Assembly (NCBI GenBank): GCA_963784805.1
Contig: CAWASR010000016.1
Span: 1-64,000 of the forward strand
Source: Roseiarcus sp963784805
Lineage (GTDB): Bacteria > Pseudomonadota > Alphaproteobacteria > Rhizobiales > Beijerinckiaceae
Reading direction: 5' to 3'
DNA length: 64,000 nucleotides
In this document: positions 16,236 through 26,108 of the stretch, piece after piece
Layout of the letters: each line of letters begins with the position of its first letter
Position numbering within the stretch: the first letter of the stretch is position 1
Position numbers and translations under genes: made by a program
The notes under the pieces: generated by a model
The model's database searches: none
What the model was told of the DNA's origin: nothing
The model's input: only the letters and a program-made list of their open reading frames with translations

Positions 16236-17207
16236 ATGGATCTCTTCAACGCCTTCATCGTCGTCTTCGATTCGGGCATCCGGCTGGGCACGCCACTGAT
16301 CCTGGCCTGCCTCGCGGGCCTTTGGTCGGAGCGCTCGGGCGTGGTCGACATCGCCCTCGAAGGCAAGATTCTGGTCGGCGCCTTCGCCTCCGCCGCGGGC
16401 GCGGCCTTCACCGGCAACGTCTGGGCGGGATTGCTCGCCGGCGTCCTGGCGACGGTCGTCGTTTCGCTGGTTCACGGTTACGCGTCGATCGATCAGCGCG
16501 CCAATCAGATCGTCTCCGGCACCGCGATCAACATGGTCGCCGCCGGCCTGACCGCCTTGATCGGCAACGCGATCTGGTCGCAGGGCGGACGCTCGCCGCA
16601 ATTGCCCTCGAGCGCCCAGTTCGGCGCCATCAGGCTGCCCTTCGTCGACGCGGTCGGACGCGTCCCGATACTCGGACCGGTATACCAGCATCTGATCTCC
16701 GGCCACGACCTGGTCACGTATGTCGCCTTCCTGCTGACGCCGCTGACGTATTGGGCCCTCTACAGCACCCGATTCGGACTGAGGTTGCGCGCGGTCGGCG
16801 AGAACCCGGCCGCCGTCGACACCGCCGGTTTGTCGGTGCGCGGGTTGCGCTATGGCGCGGTGGTGATCTGCGGCGTGCTGGTCGGACTGGCGGGCGTCTA
16901 CCTGGTGTTGTCGCAGGCCGCCTACTTTCAGCCGAACATGAGCGCCGGCAAGGGATTCATCGCCCTCGCCGCGCTGGTGTTCGCCAAGTGGCGGCCCTGG
17001 CCGGCGCTGGCGACCTGCCTGCTGTTCGGCTTTCTCGATGCGGTCGCGATCCGCCTGCAGGGCGTCGTACTGCCGGTCATCGGACCGGTGCCGGTGCAGG
17101 CGATCGAGGCGTTGCCCTACGTTCTCACCGTCATCCTGCTCGCCGGCTTCATCGGCAAGGCGATTCCGCCCAGGGCCTCGGGGATTCCCTATGTCAAAGA
17201 GCGCTGA
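16236..17207 (+). CDS. nucleoside ABC transporter permease 2
   Basis: This 323-residue inner-membrane protein is the partner permease (YufQ-like). It has the family opening LILACLAGLWSERSGVVDIA with LEGKILVGAF, the conserved ANQIVSGTAINMVAAGLTAL, and a late GKGFIALAALVFAKWRPWPA. The ATG at 16236 follows a GAGGGG sequence, and the gene follows permease 1 by 13 bp. It overlaps cytidine deaminase by 17 bp. Together with the ATPase and BMP protein it completes a nucleoside importer. Confidence 0.92.
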   Translation: MDLFNAFIVVFDSGIRLGTPLILACLAGLWSERSGVVDIALEGKILVGAFASAAGAAFTGNVWAGLLAGVLATVVVSLVHGYASIDQRANQIVSGTAINMVAAGLTALIGNAIWSQGGRSPQLPSSAQFGAIRLPFVDAVGRVPILGPVYQHLISGHDLVTYVAFLLTPLTYWALYSTRFGLRLRAVGENPAAVDTAGLSVRGLRYGAVVICGVLVGLAGVYLVLSQAAYFQPNMSAGKGFIALAALVFAKWRPWPALATCLLFGFLDAVAIRLQGVVLPVIGPVPVQAIEALPYVLTVILLAGFIGKAIPPRASGIPYVKER

Positions 17208-17607
17208 TCCGCTCGCCGAACTGTTCGCCGCGGCGAAGTTGGCGCAGGCGAACGCCTATGCGCCCTATTCGCGCTTCAGGGTCGGCGCTGCGCTCAGGGC
17301 CAAAAGCGGCGCGATCTATTCGGGCGGCAATGTCGAGAACGCCGCCTATCCCGAAGGCGTCTGCGCCGAGACGAGCGCGATTTCGGCGATGGCGTTCAGC
17401 GGCGAACGGCGGATCGAGGAAATCCTTGTCATCGGCGATGGCGAGGGCCTGTGCACGCCCTGCGGCGGCTGCCGCCAGCGCCTGCGCGAATTTTCCGACA
17501 GCGGGATGAGGATCCACATCGCCGGCCCGGAAGGCGTGCGCGCGAGTTTCACGCTCGGGGAATTGCTGCCGCGATCCTTCGGCCCCGATCATCTGACGGC
17601 GCGCTAA
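17191..17607 (+). CDS. cdd: cytidine deaminase
   Basis: This 138-residue cytoplasmic enzyme converts cytidine and deoxycytidine to uridine and deoxyuridine. The zinc site is intact: C58-A-E60 (VCAETSAI) and P-C91-G-G-C94 (PCGGCRQRLREF), with E60 as proton shuttle. YAPYSRFRVGAALRAKSG at the N-terminus is typical. It starts within the end of permease 2 (17-bp overlap) and is co-transcribed with the importer, so imported cytidine is deaminated on arrival. In related genomes such loci continue into pnp and deoA; here that continuity is broken at 17608. Confidence 0.95.
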   Translation: MSKSADPLAELFAAAKLAQANAYAPYSRFRVGAALRAKSGAIYSGGNVENAAYPEGVCAETSAISAMAFSGERRIEEILVIGDGEGLCTPCGGCRQRLREFSDSGMRIHIAGPEGVRASFTLGELLPRSFGPDHLTAR

Positions 17608-18310
17608 AGGGGCGTCGCATCCGCGCCGCCCGACCGGCGTTTACCGCCGCTTTTTCGCGCCGGCCCAATCTTTTCAAGGACTTGGCGTCCCGTTTACCGC
17701 CGCACGGATCCGCCACGCCGCTTGCCCTTGTCCGCTCGCAGGCAGAGCGTATGACCATTCCTGCTCAATTTATAGACATGCATTGTAAAAAGCGATGGGC
17801 TGGCGCCGCCTCGGGTCGCAGGATGCGTTGTCGCCAACGCTTTTCGCGCTGTTTTTGAGCCCGATTCCGGCCGCGAACCGCTTGCTGGCCAGTGCGCTCG
17901 GTTGGCCCCTGATTTTAGGGGCATGAAGGACGCGGCGATTGCAAGGACAACCGGACATGGGCGACCGCTAAAGGGGACCGGTCCGGTTTCGGGCCCCTCA
18001 GGCGGACGCGGCGCCAGCCACACGATCGACGCCGGTTTCCTCGCGAACCCGCCCTTCTTAAGGTTTGAGCGTCACTTTACGCCGCGCCAAGGCTCGTCGC
18101 GGCCGCTTTCTCGGCGCTCGTCAAGCGCGCTTCGATCCAGCGACTTCGGCCATTATAGCCAGCTTTCTGATTTTCGCAAGAAATTGTCGAAAAGAATGCG
18201 GGCGGCGCGCAACATGACGGTCAAGCTCGTCGCCGGCCGCCTCGCCGCTCTTCTCTTTGGCGCGTTCACGCCTATATGGAATCACACATCTGAATTGGAG
18301 TGCGATAGAC
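17608..18310. other. non-coding start of inserted island
   Basis: No credible gene is seen in these roughly 700 bp after cdd. Several AT-rich patches (for example 17764-17790 and 18165-18195) contrast with the neighbouring GC-rich coding DNA. No tRNA, integrase or clear att site was recognised. ORFs here read as low-complexity Arg/Ser-rich sequence. Confidence 0.5.
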
Positions 18311-18523
18311 GTGAATAAATTGAAATATGCGCGAGAGCATGCCCGGCCGGCTTCGCGGCTGGTGGTCGGCGATCTTTGCGCGCAGCTTATCTCACTCAAC
18401 CGTTATGGCGCGGACGGCCTTGGCTCCGCGGTCGTTGAAGTTTCAATCGGTCTTGCAACCGCGCTGAGAAGCGCGCTGCGGTTCGCTTTTCGCCGCGCTG
18501 TTTGCGCGGACGGGCTCGCATAG
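18311..18523 (+). CDS. possible small protein, unknown function
   Basis: An ORF of 70 residues from the GTG at 18311 reads NKLKYAREHARPASRLVVGD, then LCAQLISLNRYGADGLGSAV and VEVSIGLATALRSALRFAFR. A GGAG lies ten bases before the GTG, which is rather far. Its stop codon is directly followed by a strong palindrome that could end transcription. I recognise no family. It may be a real small gene of the island or chance. Confidence 0.3.
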   Translation: MNKLKYAREHARPASRLVVGDLCAQLISLNRYGADGLGSAVVEVSIGLATALRSALRFAFRRAVCADGLA

Positions 18524-18558
18524 AGCCCATGGCGATTCGGCCGAATCGCCGAGGGCTC
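18523..18558. terminator. terminator-like palindrome
   Basis: GAGCCC and GGCGATTCGG pair with CCGAATCGCC and GGGCTC, interrupted by a 2x2 internal loop (AT/GA). A weak T-rich run (CATTTCTTTG) follows. It begins at the stop codon of the possible small ORF. Confidence 0.45.
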
Positions 18559-18618
18559 CACATTTCTTTGATTTCGTGCGCTTTATCGCGAAACACTAGT
18601 CGTCAAAATCAAACGCTT

Positions 18619-18640
18619 GGCGACCCTTGCGAGGGTCGCC
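18619..18640. terminator. perfect hairpin (9-bp stem, tetraloop)
   Basis: GGCGACCCT (18619-18627) pairs perfectly with AGGGTCGCC (18632-18640) around a four-base loop. A second hairpin, CCGTCGT/ACGACGG, follows at 18651-18670. No U tract is present, so these are stem-loops of unknown role upstream of the CHAT gene. Confidence 0.4.
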
Positions 18641-18929
18641 AGCGAGGAAGCCGTCGTGCGAAGACGACGGAGTGGATGACGGCAATGCGCAAGGAGCGGG
18701 CGGTCGCCGGATGGCACGGCGAACGGGAGCGGTCAGACCCGAAGCGGACCTTCCTCAGCGAGACGGACGCCGACGCTCGGCGTCAGGAGGCGACCTTCCG
18801 GTCTCCCACCCAAACGGAACCAGCGCAAAGTGCGCGAGCGGGGGCGGAGGTACTCTGGCGCGACCACGTGAAGTTTGCGCATAGTACTTTCGCCGAATCG
18901 GTTTTCAGACTTACTACGACTGCGCTCTC

Positions 18930-20769
18930 GTGCCCATCACTTGTCCTCGTTTGATGCACTCCGTCGTAATCGGAGAGGACGCACGCCTTGCCGCGCAAAT
19001 AAGCTGCGCGCTTGCGGCACCAGGCAGCTATTTGCCCGTGATCGAGGGACCAATCCTTCTGCACCCGGACCCCACGGAGGAGTTGGTCCGTCGTAACAAT
19101 GCGCTAGGCCGGCTGCGGCCCAATGCGATCTTTATGACAGGCTTGTCGGACAAACCGCACGACGCGCTGATGGAGCGACTAGCTGGCCCACTGAAAGCGC
19201 GCACGCGGCGCATTTCGAACGTCGAGGATATCGAACGCCTTACCGATCCGGCACGGTTTAAGGGCCCCCCGCTTACATGGGGTAAAGACCGCATCGGTGT
19301 CGGTCTGCTTAAGGCCCTGCGAACGCGCCGAAGCATTGTTTTTTCCAATGTCCCCTCACCACAAGACGCGGTTTCCTCGCTCTCCAATCACCTCGTGGTA
19401 TGCGAGGCGGGCGACCTGCTCGCCGAAGTTATCGCTGCAAATTATGCCTTCGCCCTGCGCGCGGGTCTCTGTCTTATTCCGCAAATCGAGCAGGGATTGG
19501 CAGACGAACTGCTCGAAGGCTTTTATAGCCTTTACGATGACCGCAGTGTTTCGCCAACGGCGGCGCTAGAGCGCCTTAACGACCGTTTGCTGAAACTGAC
19601 TGGCGACCTTCCTGTGCCTCAAGGCGGCTCGGTGACTTTTATTACCGGCGGCCTGCCGTTAGGTATCTCTATCCCACATGTCCCCTCAACTCATCTGTTC
19701 AAATTCCCGGACCTCGGCATCGCCGTGATCAACGGCTTTGCCGCCGGACAGCCCGATAGTCCGGGCATCGGCCTCGTTGCGCTCGTCGATCCGGAGACGA
19801 CTGAGGCGCAGGAGATCGCAGCGGCCGAACGGCTGTTGGCACCTCGCGGGGCCTTTATTCGCACATACTTCGGAGCCGGAGCGAACGTGCGCGACGTGAC
19901 GCGTATGACGGAGCTACTGCCCTACGACCTCATGATCGTCGCCACCCACTGCGGGGATGTGAGCGGTTTTCGGTGGACTTATGAGTTTAAGGATTCCGAA
20001 GGAATTGACCGCGTTCTAGTCGTTGATATTGCGATCGGCGTTGGGCGGACCGACGAGAAGCACATGCTAAATGTTACCCAGTTCATCCGTTTCATATCGC
20101 TAGACGGGGTCGACTGGCACGATCCGCAGAAGGAAAAGAAGCTCTATTTGGGGCGCGCCATAATAGATTTCATGGATATGACGAGGCCGAGAGAAGCTGA
20201 ATTACAGCCAATTAAAAAGGAGACGGTGGCTCGGGTGGTCGGTTCGTCGGCCTTGAAGCTTTACGACCATAACTTAATAATTCTACCGAAAGCAGTAGCA
20301 GATGAAGGGACGCCAATTATAATTAATAACGCTTGCGCATCGTGGCATAAACTCGCCGCAAACTTGATCTTCGGCGGCGCACGTGCTTACATCGGCACAT
20401 TGTACCCAGTGACAACGTCAGAAATCGCAAGACGTAATCGTAAAACTCCTAGACAAGCACTCGGGAAAACCACTTCCGGCCGCGTTATGGTCCGCCCAGC
20501 GTGAAGTTTACGGAGACGGCCCGCGCCGACCCTACGTCGCGGCAGGCGTCTATCCACAAACGCTGCGCATTAAGAAACACGACGTAATCGCGCGAATGGT
20601 AACACGTTTGTCCAACTCTCTTCTTGGATGGAGAAAGACAGCCTCCGGTATCGATCCGAGCGATAGTCAGAGGATGAAAATCGTTCGGGAGAATATCGCC
20701 TTCTTCGAGACAGAACTCGAACACTTCGAAGAATTAGCCAAAAAATTACGTGGGGTGGGCCCGGCCTGA
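18930..20769 (+). pseudogene. divergent CHAT-domain (caspase-like) protein with a single-base frameshift
   Basis: The frame from 18930 reads 500 residues in one phase, then must shift by one base near 20430 to continue in a clearly coding frame to the TGA at 20767-20769 (612 residues once one base is removed). The C-terminal third resembles CHAT cysteine proteases: a histidine motif LMIVATHCGDVSG (H340) and a cysteine motif IIINNACAS (C469), followed by the family-typical LIFGGARAYIGTLYPVT. The His-Cys distance of 129 residues is larger than in most CHAT domains and includes an insert. After the shift the sequence reads KLLDKHSGKPLPAALWSAQR and ends in a charged helical tail, LEHFEELAKKL. The N-terminal 300 residues match no family I know. 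No signal peptide is seen. Base composition and codon use are noticeably more AT-rich than the neighbours. The start is uncertain (GTG 18930 or ATG 18954). Confidence 0.65.
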
Positions 20770-21187
20770 CTTCGTCTTGGCCACAATTCCGACGCTGGGT
20801 CGGGACGGCGGCTCAGGGCGGAGACCATGCCTACAGGCAAGGCCCGCTTACCGTCCCGCTTGCGGCGTTCAGGGTCGCAATTTGCAACGGCCGCTTCACG
20901 TCGAACTCCAGCCAGTCGTCGCGGGCGCCAAGGGTCAGATTTGGACCACCAGTTCCCACTTTTTCGCGGCTCGCTCTAAGCGCCGGAATTGGCGTTGCGG
21001 GCAGACCGCGCTGGACCCGGCGCGCCCGACTCAAGCTGCATGGCGCCGATCTCGAACCGGGCAAGCGCCGCGGGTCGCTTGACCTCATGGCGCGCTTCGC
21101 CAAGGCTGTCGGCGTCCCGGTCGGCGGCCTGGCGGCGGCGGACCAAAAAGGTCCGGGCGAGACCGGCCGCCTTGCAGCGGAGGAATC
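20770..21187. other. gap before pnp, possible HTH-like remnant
   Basis: No complete gene is seen here. In the frame that ends with TGA at 21189-21191 (overlapping the pnp start as ATGA), the translation includes LEPGKRRGSLDLMARFAKAV and GVPVGGLAAAD. This resembles the last helices of an XRE-type HTH, but the N-terminal half in this frame does not look like one. It may be a decayed regulator or a chance match. Confidence 0.3.
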
Positions 21188-22009
21188 ATGACCAGCGAGA
21201 ATGGCGACGCCGCTGTCGCCGCCCTGCGAGCGAAGGGTTTTGCGCGCCTGCCTCCGCTCGCCATCGTGCTCGGCACCGGCCTCGGCGCCTTCGCCGACGA
21301 GGCGCGCGACGCGATCGCAATCCCCTATGGCGACATCCCCGGCTTTCCGGCGCCGAGCGTCGAAGGCCACGCCGGACGGCTGGTCGTCGGCGAGATCGAG
21401 GGGCGGCGGGTCGCGCTGTTTCAGGGCCGCGGCCATTATTACGAACGCGGCGACGCCGGCGCCATGCGCGGCGCGATCGAGACCTTCCGCCGCCTCGGCG
21501 GCGAGACGCTCGATCCTCACCAACGCCGCCGGCGGCCTCAACAAGGAATGGCCGCCGCCGGCGCTGGTCGCGATCACCGACCACATCAATTTCGCCGGCG
21601 CCAATCCGCTGATCGGCCAGTCAGGAATGGACCGTTTCGTGCCGCTGACCCGCGCCTACGACGAGACGCTGCGGGCCGAGCTTCACGAGGCGGCGCGGGC
21701 GGCCGACATCGAGCTCCATGAAGGCGTCTACATGTGGTTCTCGGGGCCGAGCTTCGAGACGCCGGCCGAAATCCGCGCGGCGCGAATTCTCGGCGCCGAC
21801 CTCGTCGGCATGTCGACCGTGCCGGAGGTGATCCTCGCGCGCCGCCAGGGCCTGCGCTGCGCCGGGATCTCGGTCGTCACCAACTATGGCGCCGGCCTCG
21901 CGGGCGGCGATCCCAGTCACGAGGAGACGCAAGCCGTCGCGAGCCAGGCCGCCGACCGCTTCAAGCGCCTGCTGCGCGGTTTCATCCGCGCTCACAAGGG
22001 CCCCGACGC

Positions 22010-22013
<4 letters not shown>
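21188..22013 (+). pseudogene. purine nucleoside phosphorylase with one frameshift
   Basis: Two overlapping frames together encode a complete purine nucleoside phosphorylase (274 residues once one base is removed). The first gives LAIVLGTGLGAFADE and ALFQGRGHYYERGDAGAMRG; the second gives ILTNAAGGLNKEWPPPALVA, MWFSGPSFETPAEIRA and GMSTVPEVILARRQGL. The break is an extra base at about 21512, between GGETL and ILTNAAGG, which are normally continuous. The enzyme would split purine nucleosides with phosphate to base and (deoxy)ribose 1-phosphate. A GGAGG-like site precedes the ATG. Its stop overlaps the GTG of the thymidine phosphorylase gene. Either the gene is inactive or the base is a sequencing error. 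Confidence 0.85.
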
Positions 22014-23339
<1,326 letters not shown>

Positions 23340-23343
<4 letters not shown>

Positions 23344-24284
23344 GCATTCTGCTCGCCATTGCCGGTTGGGACGTCGAATCCTGGCGCGCGCGGATCAACG
23401 CGCTGCTGCCATCGCATCCGCTCGCGACATTGGGCGAGCCTTTCGACCGCGCTCGCGTCCGCTATGCGCTCTGCTGGCGCCATCCGCCGGGATCGCTTTC
23501 GAATCTGCCCAACCTCGAGGCGATCTTCTCGCTCGGCGCCGGCGTCGACCACCTCATCGCCGATCCGTCATTGCCCGACCGGCCGGTGGTGAGGATCGTC
23601 GATCCGGATCTGCGCCAGCGCATGAGCGAGTGGGTCGTCATGCATGCGCTGATCCATCTGCGCCAGCTCAGGCGCTACGAACGCCAGCAGCGCCAGCGCG
23701 TCTGGGAAGACGACGCCGGCCAACCGAAAGCGAGCGACGTCAGCGTCGGAGTGCTCGGCCTCGGCGTGCTGGGCATGGACGCCGCGACCAAGCTGAATGC
23801 AGTCGGCTTCAGGGTCGCCGGCTGGAGCGCTAACCCGAAGTCAACGCGCGGCCTCGAAGCTTTCCATGGCCCGGAGGGGTTCGAGGCCATGCTCGGGCGA
23901 ACCGACATGCTGGTCGCCCTTCTGCCGCTGACGAAGGCGACGCGCGGGATTCTCAACGCCCGGGTCTTCGCCGGGCTCCGTCAGGGCGGGCGGCTCGGCG
24001 GCCCGGTCGTCATCAACGCGGGCCGGGGCGGGCTGCAGGTCGAAGCCGACATTCTCGCCGCGCTCGACGCAGGCGTTCTCAGGGGCGCTTCGCTCGACGT
24101 GTTCGAGCGCGAGCCGCTGGCGCCGGATTCCCGCCTGTGGACGCATCCGGCCGTCTATGTCAGCCCGCACAATTCGGCGATCTCCTCGCCCGACGCCATC
24201 GTCGCCGCCATCGCCCGTCAGATCGAGGCTTTCGAGCGCGGCGAGCCGCTACGCGATGTGGTGGATCGCGCTCGCGGGTATTGA
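23340..24284 (+). CDS. D-2-hydroxyacid dehydrogenase, glyoxylate/hydroxypyruvate reductase A-like
   Basis: This 314-residue NAD(P)-dependent enzyme has the dinucleotide-binding stretch VGVLGLGVLGMDAATKL (about residues 137-153) and the catalytic elements of the family: INAGRGGLQVEADILAALDA (substrate arginine), DVFEREPLAPDSRLW (glutamate) and HPAVYVSPHNSA (histidine). The closest style is GhrA (YcdW), which reduces glyoxylate and hydroxypyruvate. It starts at GTG 23340 overlapping the deoA stop, so it was part of the same transcript, although it has no obvious role in nucleoside breakdown. This gene is intact, unlike its two upstream neighbours. Confidence 0.9.
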
Positions 24285-24386
24285 CGCAATGCGGCGGAAG
24301 ATCGGCTTTGCGCCTCTTCGGCCATATGCCGCGCCGCATCGGCGGGGCCGGCCGCATCAATGTCCGCAGACGCGAACCAAGTCCTG

Positions 24387-25274
24387 TCAGCGGCTCACGT
24401 TCCCCTGCGCCGGGCGCGCCCAGCGACGTTCAAATTCCCAGACTTCCTCAAAGCCGATCAGGGAATTGAACGCCTCAAAACTGAATAGGGGCAATTGGGG
24501 CGAGACGCTGGTGCCTTCGGTCTTCAATATTCGCAACGCATTCTCGGCCGCCGCGGCCGCGGCCAGGCCGGTCGTCGAAGGGAAGATCGCCAGCGCGTAG
24601 CCGAGGGCTGTCAATTCGGATTTCGATCGGATCGGCGTTTTGCCGCCGTCCGCCATGTTGGCCATCATGGGCCTGCGGATTCTCGCGCACGCCTCTCTCA
24701 TTTCGGTCTCGCTTTCCAGCGCTTCCAGAAAGACGATATCCGCTCCAGCCTCGCCATAGGCAAGGCCGCGCCGCACGGCGCCTTCGAATCCGTCGGTCTG
24801 GCGTGCGTCGGTCCGGGCGATGATCAGCATATTTTGCGGGTTTCTCCGAGCCTCGCACGCGACTTTGATCTTTTCGACCATGTCGGCGATCGGCACGACG
24901 CGCTTGAACGGCGTATGGCCGCATTTCTTGGGAAATTCCTGGTCTTCGATTTGAATCGCCGAAACCCCGACGTCCTCGTACCCTTTGACGGTATGATGAA
25001 CGTTCAAGAGCCCGCCATAGCCGGTGTCGGCGTCGGCGATGACTCCCGCCTTGACGGTTCGCGTCAAGGTCGCGACCCGGTCGAGCATCTGCGTGTAGGT
25101 CGCAATCCCCGCGTCCGGAAGCCCGTAGGCGGAGGCGGTCATCCAAAAGCCCGACGCATAGACGAAGTCGAAGCCGACTTTATTGCTTATGACGGCTGCG
25201 ATCATGTCGTGAATGCCCGGCGCGACGACGAATTGACGCGCCTGTAGCGCCGCAATGAGGCTGGGTCTGCTCAT
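24387..25274 (-). CDS. isocitrate lyase/PEP mutase superfamily lyase
   Basis: This 295-residue enzyme belongs to the superfamily of methylisocitrate lyase, PEP mutase and oxaloacetate decarboxylase. The TIM-barrel motifs are present: VVAPGIHDMIAAVISNKVGF at the start, the magnesium-binding VIADADTGYGG, IQIEDQEFPKKCGH with the KKCGH loop seen in lyases of this family, and IIARTDARQ. The C-terminal helices end EEVWEFERRW. Homologues with this pattern include oxaloacetate decarboxylases, 2,3-dimethylmalate lyases and carboxyvinyl-carboxyphosphonate mutases, so the substrate is open. It converges with the hydroxyacid dehydrogenase gene. Confidence 0.85.
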   Translation of the reverse strand: MSRPSLIAALQARQFVVAPGIHDMIAAVISNKVGFDFVYASGFWMTASAYGLPDAGIATYTQMLDRVATLTRTVKAGVIADADTGYGGLLNVHHTVKGYEDVGVSAIQIEDQEFPKKCGHTPFKRVVPIADMVEKIKVACEARRNPQNMLIIARTDARQTDGFEGAVRRGLAYGEAGADIVFLEALESETEMREACARIRRPMMANMADGGKTPIRSKSELTALGYALAIFPSTTGLAAAAAAENALRILKTEGTSVSPQLPLFSFEAFNSLIGFEEVWEFERRWARPAQGNVSR

Positions 25275-25488
25275 TTCTACACTTCCTCCAGGTCATTTCT
25301 CGGCGCATCCGCGCGCCATAGCGAAGTCAATCGCGCGCGCTCGGTCCATGCTCGGCGCTTTGGCGGCGGTTGCAAGACGCCAATGTCGGCGCGACGCGAA
25401 TATTGGAATGTCCCGCCCTTTGCAGGTTGAGGCAAGGCCGCCCAGCGGCGCCCTCGACATGCGCGCGGCCGCTCCTTTGGCTTCAGCC

Positions 25489-25932
25489 ATGAAACAGGGA
25501 CAGGCAAGCCGCGCCGCGCCTGGCGCGGCGGGACATCGGGCGGCGCATCAGGCGCTCGATGGCGTCAGAATCTTCTCTGATCCGCTGGCGCTCGTCATTC
25601 TGGGAGACGACGCCGAGGGCGCGATCGCGGCGGCGAAGGAGCGATCCGAACGGCGGCCCTTGCGTCTCTTCATCGCCATGGGAAGCCGCTTGGCCGAGGA
25701 TGCGCCGATGCGCGACTTTCAGCAGGCGATGGCTGCGGGCGTCGCGGCGCGGGGCGAGGCATTTCAATGCTCCTTCGACCCGCCGGCGCTGCACGAACGG
25801 GCGCGCCGCCCTGGATTTGCCGATATCGAAGACCTCGATCGCGCCGCGCTGGCCGCCCGCTTCATGCCGGGCCTGGCGCTCACCCCGCGGTCCGGCCCTG
25901 GCGGCCATATCGTTCGAATCGCGACCCGATAG
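25489..25932 (+). pseudogene. internally deleted class I SAM-dependent methyltransferase
   Basis: The N-terminus (about residues 1-70: KQGQASRAAPGAAGHRAAHQ, then LDGVRIFSDPLALVILGDDA and RPLRLFIAMGSRLAEDA) and the C-terminus (GEAFQCSFDPPALHERARRP, then GFADIEDLDRAALAARFMP and GPGGHIVRIA) match the two ends of the leucine-carboxymethyltransferase-like family (TIGR00027, MmyF/ppm1 type). The expected central block of about 100-130 residues, including the SAM-binding VxLGAGLDT motif and the following strand with the acidic residue, is absent. The frame stays open across the junction, so the deletion is in frame. With 147 residues against about 270-300 normally, it is unlikely to be catalytic. 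It is best read as a decayed gene. Confidence 0.75.
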
Positions 25933-26108
25933 GCGGCCACGGCGCGACCCCGGCCCTCGCCTGAAGTCGGCCCAGATCCGAGCGCAAGGCCGAGCTTACA
26001 AAGCTTTCACATCGCCGCCATCGCGAGGTAACCGCGTCGCCCGCATAAAGGATGCATCGCGTCGGGCGGTTTTTCGCGCCGGCGACTCTCAATCACGGAG
26101 AAGTCAAC

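Noticed and set aside
17902..18318. 138-residue ORF after cdd
   Set aside because: Ser/Arg-rich, no ribosome-binding site, no family.
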